From contig CM067541.1 in NCBI GenBank assembly GCA_034509755.1, positions 25,612,501 through 25,676,500 of the forward strand: a stretch of 64,000 nucleotides of DNA, read 5' to 3'. The stretch comes from Anisodus tanguticus. Lineage: Eukaryota > Streptophyta > Magnoliopsida > Solanales > Solanaceae. Positions 31,935-45,155 of this stretch are shown here, in pieces. The notes under the pieces are model-generated. The model made no database searches. It was not told the DNA's origin and was given only the letters and a program-made list of their open reading frames with translations. The translations under genes and the position numbers were made by a program. How positions within the stretch are numbered: position 1 is the stretch's first letter; each line of letters starts with the position of its first letter.

Positions 31935-32891
31935 AACTGTCCAGAAACAAAAAAAATCAGATTTCAGAATGTTTAACCCAAGATTATTATTATACATTAT
32001 ATTATTTGATAAGTATATTGTTTATGTGCTAAATGTCAAAATGTTTGTCATTTACATTACTAGAATAGTGTCCTTTATATCTGTCTGGGCAAGGCGGCGC
32101 CCAGTGTTTGATTAAACCATCTTATATCATGCATATTGGGTTGACGGTTCCCAAACTATATATGTCATTAGCTTTGCATGATAAGATGTCATATTGGATA
32201 TGGCATAAAAGAGTTGATCTTGGTTAAAATCCCGAATTAAAATGTTCCCAAAACTTTAAATACAAGTCTAAATTAAAACGCGTCGTCCATTATAATTGTT
32301 AGAGTGCAAAATCCTTTTCGGAGATACGAGTATTTATGCCAAAGCATTTGCTCTAAGTCTACGAGGACCCAGACTCTTTCATAGATGTGTTTTAATGTAA
32401 AGGTAAATGATAAACTTTTGTGGGTATTTACACCAAAGTGTTTTCTCACAAAGGCCAAATTTGCTTAGATACATAAACGCAATCGTGTAATGGGGTTGAC
32501 TTGCTTAGACAATTCTTGGCGCCAAAGTGTCGGACTAATCTAATGACGCAAGATTAAATGTAATATTTGATCAACCAAGAGTTGCGAATAAGTTTTGCAA
32601 TTGGTTTAGAACCTACCAAGATATGTTATTGAAGTTATCAGCCAAAGCAAACGCGGAGATAGCATAGGCTTGGATCTTGGCCCATTATGACCTCAATTAA
32701 TATAGGTCTGTATTTTACTATGGGGTCGTAGAAGTATGTTAAAATAGTAGGAGCTAATTAAACAAAAGGCCTTGTTGATTAGCCTAAATGAATGTGTATA
32801 ATAGGAAATAGATTTTGAGTTTGATTTCCGGTCTATCTAATTCTTCATATTATAAAAGATATCGAGCTTATCGTTGAAAATGTTGATTGAG

Positions 32892-33720
32892 ATGAATAAA
32901 CTTACTGGACCGAACTACCTTGACTGGCTAAGGAATTTGTGAATAGTATTGAGACAAGAGAAAATAGAATACGTGTTGGACATGGTGTTCTCAACAGTCC
33001 CTGCGACTGACTCTGACGTTATGCCGCTTTTGATAAGGATGCTTACCAGAAACATCTAGATGATGCCACTTCAGCGCAATGCGATAATGTTGTCTTCCAT
33101 GTCTATGGAACTTCAGAGACAGCATGAGAACATGGGTCCCAATAAGATGCTCGAACACTTGAAGAGTCTCTATGACTCTCAATCCCAGACTATGGATTAT
33201 GAGTTGCTAATAGAACTCTTTAAGTGTAAGCTCAATGAAGGGGGTCAGGTCTCACAACATGTGTTGAAGATGATAGGGCTGATAGAGAGGCTTGCTTCAA
33301 TTGGAACGAAACTTGAAAAGAATGTCGCTACCAGCCTCATCTAAACTCTCTCCCTCGTTCCTTTGAGAACTTCATAGTGAATTTCAATATGAATGGAACG
33401 AAGGCGACTTTGCCGGAGCTGCACAACATGCTCAAGACCTTTGAGTCTTCCACTTCCAAAGGTAAAGTTGTGCTCATGGTGAGCTCTTCTAGCCGACCCA
33501 AGCCGAAAGGCAAGGAATGGCAAAAGAAGAAGGGCAAAGTAATCGATGCGCCCTCATCTATGAAGCCCAATGGAGGTGTGAAGAAGAAGGTGAACGCGCT
33601 AAGGATGAATGCCTCAATTGCCATAGGAATGGGGCATTGGAAAAAGGACTGCACAACACCAGGAGGAGGAAAAGCACCAGGTGCTCCTGCCTTTGGTGGA
33701 CAAGGTATGTATGTCATTGA
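32892..33720 (+). pseudogene. element D gag
   Basis: It starts MNKLTGPNYLDWLRN, then a stop at 32940. The main part (33060-33344) has MSMELQRQHENMGPNKMLEH. The zinc-knuckle region is split between two frames: ECLNCHRN in one, GHWKKDC in the other, by a small shift near 33630. Typical copia gag layout. Confidence 0.8.
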
Positions 33721-34880
33721 AATAAATATGTCTATAAATAACTCTCATTCCTGGGTATTGGATACCGCTTGTGGCTCACATATCTGTACAAATGTGCAGG
33801 GGCTAACTGATAACATGAAGGTTGGACCGAGAGAGGTAGACCTACGCGTTGGAAATGGAGCACGAGTGGATGCTGAGCGCGTAGGGACTTATAGATTAAA
33901 TTTACCTTCCGACTATTGTTTAGTGTTCAATGATTGCTTTTATGTATCCTCGTTAACGAGTAATATTATTTCTATCCCAGTCTTGGACATGGAGGGATTT
34001 TCCTCGTATATTTATAATGGCAGTCACGTACTGTCTTTTGATAATGTTATATATGGAACTGCTCCTCTTGTGGATGCATTATATATACTGAACTGTAGTC
34101 GAGAGATATTCAATGTACAAAATAAACGAGCCAAGAAAAGTAATAGAAACTCTACCTACCTATGGCACTACCGACTTAGTCATATCAACGAATCAAGGAT
34201 AACAAGATTGAGGAAGTTAGACTACCTCGAACCATTTGACTTGGAGTCTTATGGTAACTGTGAATCTTGCTTGAGAGGAAAGATAACCAATAAACCACAT
34301 TCTGGGAAAGGTGTGCGAGACAATAAGGTACTTGAGTTGGTCCATACTGATGTATGTGGGCCATTCCCGACTTAAGCTAAGGGAGGCTTCCCATACTTCA
34401 TCACTTTTACTGACGACTTCACAAGGTATGGGTATGTGTATCTTATGAGACACAAATTCAAGGCTTTTGAGAAGTTCAAGGAGTACAAGTCGGAAGTAGA
34501 GAAGCAACTTGCAACAAGTATCAAGACCATTCGATTGGATCGAGGAGGTGAGTACTTGAGCAAGGATTTTCTAGATTACTTAAAGTTACATGGAGTCCAA
34601 TCAGAATGGACACCTCTGGGAACGCCACAGATGAATAGTGTTTTCGAGATGAGAAACTGAACCTTATTGGATATGGTTCGATCCATGATAAGCTCCTCAT
34701 CTCTACCGACAAACCTTTGGGGACATGCTATACAAACCTCTATATATGTTCTCGAACAGGGTTCCTTCCAAGTTAGTAGAAAAGACACCCTGTGAGATAT
34801 GGTATGGCAAGAAGCCAACTCTTAAACATATGAGACCCTGAGGGTGCCCTGCATATGTTAATAAGATGCTCACTGACAAG
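33721..34880 (+). pseudogene. element D protease and integrase
   Basis: The protease has WVLDTACGSHIC. The pre-integrase region shows LWHYRLSHINESRI and CESCLRGKITNKP, and the core has VLELVHTDVCGPFPT, IKTIRLDRGGEYLS and EWTPLGTPQMN. A TAA at 34374 and a TGA near 34659 interrupt it, and later integrase and linker frames are shifted. Confidence 0.83.
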
Positions 34881-35439
34881 TTGGAATCTAAAAGTGAGAA
34901 ATGTTACTTCGTGGGGTATCCAAAGGAAACTAAGGGATAGTACTTCTATCTTCCTCGGAGAACATAAGGTCATTGTTTCAGAACGCAACTTTCCTTGAAG
35001 AAGAATATGTCTACAAGGAACATAGTTGCACTAGAGATAGAACTTGAAATTCAAGAACCACAAGATAACACAGAAATTGAACCCTTGTCGAATGACCTAA
35101 ACAAGGATTCAGTAGGAGTATCTGGTGAAAATTGGGTACTTAAAGTATGCCCTTCAGCCAATGGGAGTGATGTGAGAGATAGTGCAGAAATGCAAGGCTC
35201 TCATACACAACCAATGGAAGATGATACAATGGTTGTACATCATTCCATTCAGGAAATACATGGAAATGACATTCCTGAAAGCTCTCAAGGTGATGGATTG
35301 TCCAACACACAAAGACCTTCTCACAATCAGAATGTAACAAACATTGAAACGCAGAATAATCAACTCGTAAGACCACTAGGACTCATCGTCCGCCTGAAAG
35401 ACTTAATCTCCTTGTTGAAACACACAATGAGATAGATAT

Positions 35440-37040
35440 TCCCGATGACAATGAACCTACAACCTACAACGAAGCTATGTTGGACATTAATTCACAGAGA
35501 TGGCAAAAAGCCATGAAATCTGAGATGGACTCGATGTACATAAATCAAGTTTGGAATTGGTTGATTTACCAACAAGGGTTAGACCCATAGGATGCAAATG
35601 GGTCTTCAAGAAGAAGATTGATGCATATGGCAAGGTACAGACTTATAAAGCAATATTGGTGGCTAAAGGTTATAATCAACGCCTGGGGTCGATTATGATG
35701 AAACTTTTTCACCTGTTGCTAAGATTATGTCCATTCGGATTTTGCTTGCAGTAGCTGCATATTATGACTATGACATTTGGCAGATGGACGTCAAAACTGC
35801 TTTCCTCAATGGTAATCTAGTTGAGGAGGTGTATATGAAACAACCTGAGGGTTTTAAATTGAGTCCAAACCAAATGATGTATGCAAGCTACAAAAGTCCA
35901 TTTATGGGATTAAGTAAGCCTCGAGGAGTTGGAACATTTGCTTTGACAAGGCTATCAAGTCATTTGATTTCGTCAGAAGCAAAGAGGATCCATGTGTTTA
36001 TAGTAAACGCAAGGATGGGAGTATTGCCTTCATTATCATATATGTAGATGACATATTAATAATGGGAGACAATAAGACTCTCCTGCAGTCAGTCAAAGAG
36101 TGGTTGTCCAATACCTTCATGATGAAGGATCTAGGTGAAGCCTGCTACATTCTGGGGATTAGGATCTATAGAGATATACCTAACAAATTATTGGGGTTGT
36201 CACAGTCAGTCTACATAGACAAAGTGCTTAGATGTTTTTCTATGGAAAATTCCAAGAAAGGCGGTCTACCTATGGGACAAGGCATCAAGTTATCTAAGAA
36301 GGATAGTCCTTCTAATACTATAGAACTTGAACGCATGAAAAGGATCCCATATGCTTTCACTATAGGATCGATCATGTATGCCATGACCTATACTAGGCCA
36401 GATGTGGATTTGCACTTAGTATGACTTGCAAGTTCTAGCAGAATCCTGGGGAAGAACACTGGAAGGCAGTCAAGAGTATTCTTAAGTATCTTAGATGAAC
36501 TAAAGATTACTTCTTAGTCTATGGTGGCGAAGAAAAGCTAGCTGCTACTGGGTACACTGATGCTAGCTTCCAGACAGATGTTGATGACTACAAATCTCAA
36601 TATGGGTACACATTCATTTTCAATGGTGGAGCAGTAAATTGGAAAAGTTCCAAACAAGCTACAACTGCTGATTCGACAACAGAAGCTGAGTACATTGTTG
36701 GATCGGAAGTTGGTAAAGAAGCTGTCGCGATATCTGATTTCCTGAAGGAACTAGGGGTTATTCCAAGTGCCACTTGTCTAATAATTGTTTAATAATGGTT
36801 TATTGTGACAACACTGGTGCGATTGCGCAAGCTAAGGAACCAGGATCAACCAACAGAAACAAGCATGTACTAAGGAACTACCACATACTAAGGGAGATGG
36901 TGGAGACTGAAGAGATTAGATTAGACTATGTTCTCACAGACGATAATCTAGTTGACCCATTCACTAAACCATTAAGCTTAGTCAAGCATAATGGTCATTT
37001 TGAGAATATGTGCATTAGATATGTTGGAGATTGGCTCTAG
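35440..37040 (+). pseudogene. element D RT and RNase H
   Basis: RT pieces include MELVDLPTRVRPIGCKWVFK, MDVKTAFLNGNLVEEVYMKQ and EACYILGIRIYRD; YVDDILIMGD is near 36043-36072. RNase H (about 36440-37040) has TDASFQTDVDDYKSQYGY, STTEAEYI, VYCDNTGAIAQAKEP and a final DPFTKPLS, ending at a TAG just before the polypurine tract. Shifts occur near 35690, 35880-36040 and 36424. Confidence 0.85.
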
Positions 37041-37054
37041 GCCAAGTGGGAGAT

Positions 37055-38578
37055 TGAAAGTATATTTATGTCCTAGAGACAATTTGTATTAGGACAAATG
37101 TACTTTATACACATTCGTATTATTATTAATGGGGATTAATATTTTGGCATTTGCAATTATTGAATTATTATTTGATTATTTGTAATTATTCATTAATGTG
37201 CATCCCTTGAGCTTACGTTGTCATTAATAGAGTGAGATATTGATGATAGAACGTAACTCTTAAAATAGCCTCAACTAATGATCATCAAGAATGTGATATC
37301 GATGATATGTGATAAGTCGACATGTGGTCTGTATCACATCCTTATAGGATATAGTATGTCTCACCTGCTACGAGTAATGACTACTCATGATGGACACATC
37401 GATACTTTGGAAGTATTAGTATACCTTGCTGATATACTGTTTGTTATACTTGTCTAAAGTATGATCAGCGTGTGGGAGATAGAAGTCCTTAGACTTGAGG
37501 TCAATATGCGTCTTGTCTACAAAGTAATGTACTTTGATCCCATCCTAAGCTCAAATGCCTTATAGGTTAAGATACGGCTTGTATTTGGTACATTATGATG
37601 TTGATTGAAGGTGGTAGTTGAACCAAGATTAGGATTCATTCCTCGGATGTATATTCGAGAGAACACTCAGATTCTCAGTGATATTAGGTTGACTAAGTCA
37701 TTGGCCAACGCAATAGACGTATTTAGAATATGGTCTAGTTGTCAACTAATATAGATGAGATACAATGATTAAGCCATTTGGATAGACACTTGACAAATCC
37801 TAAGCTTGATTGGGTGTGTCGTGAATGAAACGATTTTATCTTACCACATAAATGTTAAGTTTACTAACGTACTTCACATATTGAGTTCGTCCTCTGGAGC
37901 CGTCTAGGAGTTCCGTGTAGACCTTAATTTGATTAATGTCGATATGAGAAGGCATGTAGGGTCACACTATGTCGATTGTCCGTTGATCTAAGGATGTATT
38001 GAGAGAGTAATTAAATATTGATTTGAAATCGAGATATAAATGAATAATGATTATTTTAATTAAGTCAAAATTGGATTTTGGATTTAATTAAGAATGCACG
38101 GAAAATAAATCGAGACAGTGCAGGAGCACGTTGAGCGCCGCGACGCCCATACCCTAGGGCCACGGCGCCTCTGCCTCGAATTTTGGGTCAGGCCCAAGGT
38201 CAAACCCTAATCCGGTTTTGACCTATTTTTCAACTATAAATAGAGGCATTCACTTCATTATTCACACACGAATTTTCTGAAAATCATTCTAAGCCTTAGA
38301 GACTTAGAATCAAATACTCTCTCGAACCTCTGCCGGATTTCCTAGCTTTCCGAAAGAGAAATACATTGAAGCTTGGAGCTTGCAATCAGAAGGGCAATCG
38401 CGTGTGCACCTTATAGTAGAAAAAGACCCCAGATATTCAAACTTGTAAGTTTATGCTTTATGTTACAAGTTTAATTGTTGTATAACCATACCAGAAATGT
38501 TGTTGGGTAAGTAAGAAACAAAATTTTAAACTTCTGATGTGCCTTACTTATGTGCTTTGTACCCAACAAAACCCTACA
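37055..38578 (+). repeat. 3' LTR of element D
   Basis: 1524 bp, TGAAAGTATA to ACCCTACA; high identity to 29782-31322 with scattered substitutions and small indels. Confidence 0.93.
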
Positions 38579-38583
38579 CGAGG

Positions 38584-38630
38584 TGCACGCAAGTTGGCTC
38601 AGGCATCACTGCGGAAGTGTGACACCAATT
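38584..38630 (+). mobile_element. tRNA-derived SINE, 3' part
   Basis: tgcacgcaagttggctcagg and the following tccacatca-type end continue the SINE broken at 29781; the joined sequence reads gtcgaggtgcacgcaag as in intact relatives. The 3' boundary is approximate. Confidence 0.6.
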
Positions 38631-39239
38631 AAATGGGCTCTTGGTTCACGTATGAGGCTGTCACCTTCAAATCTGCCCATAAAATATATAGTTATACAAT
38701 TGTTTGAGATGATTTTGGTTCTAAGCCTGTTAACGGGAGGTCTTTGACCAAAAATGCGCTCTGGACAAGTAGAAATCTGATAATAACCAGTGGCGTAGAG
38801 TGGCGCTTTCTGCCTGAATGAAGAAATTACTTTATAATAAATGGAAAAGATTGGACTCTCAAGGGTATAATTTTGCTGGTTCAACTTCTTGATGAGAAAT
38901 TCGACATTTAGTTATTATTGAAGCCATAGAAAGCAGTAAAATGGAAGGGATCATAGTTTCTTATAGCTGTTGAATTTCCATACATGGAATAGTCTATGAA
39001 ATAAATACTTTGGGCTTTCACATGCATTATTTTTGCTATAATCAGGACGCACTTGAGACTTTTTTGTCAAGTGTTGCTTGTATGTTTCTTTGACATGGAC
39101 AAGAATAACTAGAAGTCTTCTAAGCTTAATGCACTAAACATTGGAGGGCTTTGAAGGTTAAACCTTTATAGTTTAGTCATCGGCACCAGTTGATATACAA
39201 TCAGACATCTCTATAATAGCATTCTCTTTAGTAACTAAA
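38631..39239 (+). other. intron sequence, no gene recognised
   Basis: Native-looking AT-rich intron between the SINE and element E. No coding motif, terminal repeat or splice-ready exon was seen. Confidence 0.4.
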
Positions 39240-39601
39240 TGTTGGAAATTTGGCTTTGGCGGGGAGATGCGTCCACCCATCTTTGATGAATTAAACACTA
39301 GTGTTCCGCATGTTGGAGGCTTTGTCTCTTTACACATGCATGATCTACGAAGTGAGTAGATGACCGTAGGGCCAAGAATCGTCAAATTTCGTTGAGAAAT
39401 GAAAGAGATAACTAAAAAAGGCAAAAGTTGTACAACCCCTCCTCCGTGCTATATATTGAGCCTCCTTTGGCTCAATTCAGAGATTGGAAAAACACGAAAA
39501 ACATACAGAAAAAAGTCACAAAATAGTGAATAAAAACACTGCAAAACCAGTGACGAAAATCAGTGAGCAAACACACACATATACACAAGATATACACTAC
39601 A
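39240..39601 (+). repeat. 5' LTR of element E, internally deleted
   Basis: It matches the 3' LTR at both ends (to gatatacactaca) but lacks about 600 bases of its middle; the junction is near 39410-39435. The true LTR may extend further right, since no primer-binding site follows 39601. Confidence 0.6.
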
Positions 39602-40713
39602 GAGACACACTATATACACAAAGACAAAAGAGAAGAGTAAAGAGAAACTCTTCCTTCCTATTCCATATCTTCAGCAAGTCGATTCATATTTGTTTTCTTC
39701 GTCAGGCTCAACCTATTGGCTTTGTAGCGTTGAGATTAAAGTGTTGTTTTATCTTATGAGACTATTGCCCGCTAACGTAAAAGCTAATATACGGGGCAAT
39801 CTTGTCTTAAGGACAGAGGGCAATCACTCGACTCAACACACAACGTTGTAACCATCCAGATTTAGTTGTTTCTTGATTTCAGGTTATCAAGATTCAAGAC
39901 ACAACAACCTTGCGGCAGTTTTGAAGATATGCCTATTTGTTCAACGAGATTCAATTTCTGAATATTGAACATTTGTTTATCCTTTCGAACACTTGTAATA
40001 GTTATTTACTTCCCGTACTGCTTTATAAAGTACAATAGAGTACCAACAACTTAAGACAAGATTGTATTATATTACTATTAGTGTTCGAAAGATGTCGGTC
40101 AAAAGTTGTGTGACCAAATCTGGATATGGCTGTGGTTTTCTACTTGAAGACAGTGATGATGATATTGTTGAAGTTCAACATGTTCATGGTGTCACCGCTC
40201 CCAAGAGTGGTGGGAACAAGCGCTCCCGAGAGCCTGAGGATGTCAACTGGGACAAGAGGAGAAGGTTGAAGATGTGGTTCTATCTTTGGCAGAAGGCCTA
40301 TATCTGTCCCAGACAAAGAATCCGAAATTGGGATAAGTATTTTTCTTACTTGTCAAGAATAAAGATTAAATGATGTCTGATTAAAAATGGATTAAAGTAA
40401 GGAGGAATATAAAAATAATTTATAATCCTTACGCTTTAAAATCAGAAGTTTAATCTCATCTTCTTTCCCGTTTAAAGATTGGACTTTGTAAACTACTTAA
40501 AAAGATTCGTTCTTTTAAGTGTAATTATTAAAAATGTGTAAAGTATGTTCGCACATACGATGGAGAAAGATCCACTAACTGTGCGAAAACTGTTACCACT
40601 CTTAAGTAAGCGCCAAGAATTGTCTGGGCACCAATCATAACGGAAGAAGTCTAAAAGCTAAAGACGTTGAGCTTGTCACACTATTTGGCCGAAGATCCTT
40701 CATAGGATGATAC

Positions 40714-40990
40714 TGGACACTCAGTCATACAAAGCCTCCGGGCGACTGGAGTGGGCCAAAATTCCTTTGGTATGATGATATTGGACACTCAGTCATATAA
40801 AGCCTCCGGGCGACTAGAGTGGGGCCAGAATTTATTTCATAGGAAAAGTAATGGACACCTAGTAAGGTGGGCCAGAGTTTCCAGGTCTTAAATGATCTGA
40901 AGGCATAAAGAAAGGCAGAAAAGAAATTGGACACTCAGTCTGCCAAAGCAACTGGAGTGGGCCAGAGTATCTAGATCACATATGATCTGG
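40714..40990 (+). repeat. imperfect tandem repeats of about 70 bp in element E
   Basis: Four copies starting tggacac at 40714, 40782, 40852 and 40928. The common core is tggacactcagtcata followed by a gcgactggagtgggccag-type segment. The third copy is shortened. Confidence 0.85.
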
Positions 40991-41487
40991 TTACGCCCTA
41001 ACCACGGGCAAGAGGTTGTTCATGTGAAGCAACACCACCTCTAAAGTAGAAGGGGTTGGAGAGGTTGTCCTCAATAGGACTTCAGGGAATGAGATCACTC
41101 TAAGATGAGGTGATACATGTCCCAAACTTGGTTTAAGGGACGTTGTTGATCAAGCTGGTTTGAGACTAGTCCAACAGGTCTGTAATAACTAAGAATGGTA
41201 CAGTATGTCTGTAGCCAAATGAATGATATATTTGTAATCTGTGCATCTATGCCATCATAGATTAAGACACGTTAAATAGCAAGTCATTCAAAAGCTAACG
41301 ATGTTGAGATTGTTGCCTTCTGCGACATAAACCCTCAAAATAAATATGAGGTAGATGAAGACGCAAAATCACCTTTCCAAATTCCGTCAAGGGAATAGCG
41401 AAAGAAGCACCGCTCCTCTAGAACTTAGTCACACCTACTTGGGTGATTTGAAGTTTATACAAAATAGAGGGGGGAGACAAGTACGTT

Positions 41488-42400
41488 ATGACCTTCATTG
41501 ATGATGGTACAACGTATTGTATCATTTGTTTATTAAAAAGCAAAGATGAAGTTGTTAAAGCAGATAAGCACTACAAAGCAGAAGTTGAAAATCAACTAAG
41601 CCTACCGATTGAGAAATTCGTAGTGATAGAGGAGGAGGATGTGAAGCATCGTTCATTAAATGACTGTTCATTTCTCACCTCAGTCCAACGGTGTTAGCCA
41701 AGCACAAAGTCGTACGCCCAAATTATGTGGGGTGGCTTGGTAAAAGTTGGAATACCGAAACAGGTCAAGTTCGACCTAAGACTATAGATTGCATATCCAC
41801 TGGATCTGCAAATAACAGTAGTGTTTCTCGCTTTTTGGCGTCAAAGAATGCCGAATTCTTTGGAGATAACTTTTCTTGAAAAGTTAAAAGAAGTAATTGC
41901 TCAAGGTTAACAAGAACCCGCGAGAGCCTGACTATCCGAAACTAGACGTTCCGTATCGACAGGGCTCGAAATTTACTGGCTATCCAGAACTTAATATTCC
42001 AGATCTACAGAACTCAGGGATTCTAGATGTTGAACCAAGAAGGAGCAAAGAGGGGACAAAGACTTGTTCCATATCTTCTAGCTTGTATGGTTAAGAACGA
42101 ACCATGGACAATTGACAAATAATTGTCATCTCCAGAAGCGCTGCTTTGGAAAGAAGCTACAAAGAGAGAAATAGATTCCATCATATAGAACCATACTTGT
42201 GTAATGGTTGATCTTCCTCTGGGAAAAGAACCTTTAAGTTGTAAAATGTGCTCCCCTGTGAGTAGCTTAACATCTAGGGCCATTGCAGTTTTGCGTGGCA
42301 TGGATGTTGAAACAGCCTTCCTAACCGGAGAGTTGGAAGAAGAGAATCAGAGTTGGTTTGCTGGACTGTTGGGCTTCTTCCTGAACTTTCATTTTGGTCC
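41488..42400 (+). pseudogene. element E pol fragments
   Basis: Integrase-like FIDDGTTYCIICLLKSKDE and HYKAEVENQLSLPIEK (41488-41600), then TIDCISTGSANNSSVSRFL (41780-41840, matching the VDCVFIGYA region of copia integrase C-termini), then RT-like GMDVETAFLTGELEEE (42297-42345). The pieces lie in different frames with large losses between them. No catalytic motif of RT or RNase H is recognisable after 42400. Confidence 0.6.
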
Positions 42401-43962
42401 CTGAAGTGTTTACATTTTGGTCCAGAAAGTTTCAAATAAAACAGAAACAATGAATATGCCCACAGAAACATTGACTCTGAAGTTAGAAAGCCAACAGTTG
42501 TAGAATCAACGGTTTGAAAGTAAAAGTCATATTGAAACAAAGTCTCGATATGAAAGATATGGGTATCACAGATCACATCTTAGGAATTGGATTTCTAAGA
42601 CATCTAACGGACTGGTCGATAGTTGACAGTCTCGTTGAAGCCACTAATGGATATGAATCATAGAACTGATTGGAATCATGGTGCACCCATAGACAAGGAG
42701 CGATAATCTCAGGTCATGTGTAGTTCAATGTATTGTACACACTACAACCGACCTGGTATTTACCTACAAAGCAGATCAGTTGAATTAAGGTTCACTGGTG
42801 ATTTTAATATATGATCGGTAGAAGGCGTTAAGTCGGATATGACGATATCTGAATTATTCGCTTATCTACAGATTATAGTATTCTGGATGTCTAGCGGTTC
42901 TGGGAGAACACCGTGATGCAAATTGGACATCAGATCTGAAGAACCCAAAGCCACAAGTAAATGTGTATGTTGGTTCTTGGAAAATCCTCTAAGCAAACCT
43001 GCATCGGCCGATTCATGATGGAATCGGAGTTTATCGCTTTATACAAAGCATGAAAGAAGTTGAGTAACTTCACGACTCCTTAGAGGATGTCCCTTATTGG
43101 GAGAAACTTGTGCCTTCAGCAGTTATACACTGTGGCTAGCCGGTCGGCTTCAGGAAGGACACGGATGACGGCGTCTGAACATATCTGTCGGGATCTGTCA
43201 GGAGACATAAGACCGTATGGCAGTTGATCATCACGGGTGTCACATCCTTATTTACTAACTAAGGGACTACCCGGAGATCAAGTGTTCTGCATGTCTAGGG
43301 GAATAGGCTTAAAACCCAAACAAATACGAACCTTTGCGGTGGAAACCCAACCATACTGACTGGAGATCCCAAGAATTTGGTTCAATAGGAAAACTAAGCG
43401 GCAAAAGGTTCAGTTGAGCGCTTCGGTGGAAGCAAGAAGCACTTCGGATGATGATTTGTGTACGGAAACATGAATCCAAAGTTGTTCCCGCAATAAACAT
43501 TAAAGTGTTACCTGCATGGTGGGTAAAGGTTAAGCTTCCAAACATATAACGATCCTCAAATGGTTGAGGTTAAGGTTGGGGAAACTTTTAATGATTCCTA
43601 ACACTTGTGAAGTGGGGTATAGCAGGATACCTTGTAAGAGATCACCTATTTAAGTGTGAGGATGGCCGCCTCAAATGAACGCATTTAAGAATCCAAGTGT
43701 GTCCACGGCCACAACGGACAAAAACGTAAGAAGGAAAACGAATAAGAAGAGTTATTGTGTTGATATCATTGTCTTGGCTTACACTAAACACTGACGGTTC
43801 AAGACATCACGTTCACCGCGCAGTAAGTAAGTCTGATGGTATTCAACTAGGGAATGTTCAAAGCGAAAGCTACCTCTCTTGATGCAATATCTTTTCGCTG
43901 AAAGATTGCTGAAATGTAGGCACCTTGTGTGTGTGCCAAAATCTCTCTTTCATAGAGGGGAT

Positions 43963-44920
43963 TGTTGGAAATTTGCCTTTGGCGGGGAGATGCGTCCACC
44001 CATCTTTGATGAATTAAACACTAGTGTTCCGCATGTTGGAGGCTTTGTCACTTTACACATACATGATCTACAAAGTGAGTAGATGACTGTAGGGCCAAGA
44101 ATCGTCAAATTTCGTTGAGAAATGAAAGAGATATTGGTCCACGAAGTAAGGTGTTTGAGGCATGGAAATGTGGTGTGGGACAAATCTACCACATTCGGTG
44201 GGAATAGGAAGAATTGCTCTCTATATAAGTCTCTAATGTGGTAAAGGGTTTGGACCCCAAGGGGTATCCCATGTGTTTAAAGGAGGGAGGACCTAGATGT
44301 GCTTGGGTTCAAGGCTAAGCCACACGCGCGCCGCCGCCGCGCGCCCGTCCCGTCCGGTCTTGGGCTCGGGCTCGGGTCACGGGTCACGGGCTGTGGGCTG
44401 TGGGGACTTTCTGATATTATCTTTTTGGACCGGAGAACTTTTCCATATGTACAGTTTGATCCCTGAAGTTTCATATGTACAGTTTGGACCTGAATTCTTT
44501 CATATGTACAGTTTGGTCCCTAAAGTTTCAATATTTACAGTTTGGTCCCCAGAGTTTTTGAAAAGTTGGTTTTGGACCGTTGGACTATTTTATGGAGCAT
44601 TAACCAGCCATTACTTGGCTGATTAACTCCTCCATTTTCACCCTCCTTCATGTCCATTTAAGCAGCCTCCTTGATGGCCATTAACAGCCATTACTTACCG
44701 TTTAATGCCCTCCTAATGGCCATTAACATCCATATTTTGGGCAGTTGTACAGCCCCTCCTCCATGCTATATATTGAGCCTCCTTTGGCTCAATTCAGAGA
44801 TTGGAAAATCACGAAAAACAGACAGAAAAAAGCCACAAAACAGTGAACAAAAACACTGCAAAACCAAGTGACGAAAATCAAGTGAGCAAACACACACATA
44901 TACACAAGATATACACTACA
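43963..44920 (+). repeat. 3' LTR of element E
   Basis: 958 bp. It includes a G+C-rich patch (44325-44400) and three to four tandem copies of a 28-30 bp unit around catatgtacagtttgg (44443-44550). It ends at 44920 or a few bases later. Confidence 0.7.
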
Positions 44921-45155
44921 TAACTAAAAAGTATCTGGACAGAGATTTGACTGTACGTGTCTTCTGAAAATGTAAGCTAACTTCCTTTCAAGTTGAAGCA
45001 TTATTTACATCTTATGCAACAACTGCAACTATTACGCTTCAGTTCCAAACCAATTGAAGTCGGATATAAGAATCCTTACTAACCATATCTCATAATTAAT
45101 TCGTCTCAGGCTAAAATACTAGAGTATCACTTTATGCTTTCTTCTTTGTCTGCAG

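Larger units (their letters stand above)
29782..38578 (+). mobile_element. Ty1/copia LTR retrotransposon (element D), complete but decayed
   Basis: 8797 bp with a perfect 5-bp duplication CGAGG (29777-29781 and 38579-38583), LTRs of about 1.5 kb (29782-31322, 37055-38578), primer-binding site tggtatcaaagccc (31324) and polypurine tract ccaagtgggagat (37042-37054). gag, protease, integrase, RT and RNase H lie in copia order. The long LTRs and a DTACGSHIC protease motif distinguish it from the other families here. It landed in a SINE inside the last ASHR3-like intron. Many stops and shifts are present. Confidence 0.96.
39240..44920 (+). mobile_element. Ty1/copia-like LTR retrotransposon (element E), strongly decayed
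   Basis: Long direct repeats starting TGTTGGAAATTTG occur at 39240 and 43963, the second directly after a polypurine tract agaggggat. Both copies contain ggggagatgcgtccacccat and the run ending gatatacactaca. Between them are degraded integrase and RT pieces (ITYC-like FIDDGTTYCIICLLKSKDE at 41490-41550; GMDVETAFLTGELEEE at 42297-42345). The outer flanks share TAACTAAA (39232-39239 and 44921-44928), longer than the usual 5-bp duplication, and no primer-binding site is evident, so the end points are tentative. Confidence 0.7.

Noticed and set aside
44325..44400. G+C-rich patch as a CpG-island promoter
   Set aside because: It lies within the 3' LTR of element E and no gene starts after it.
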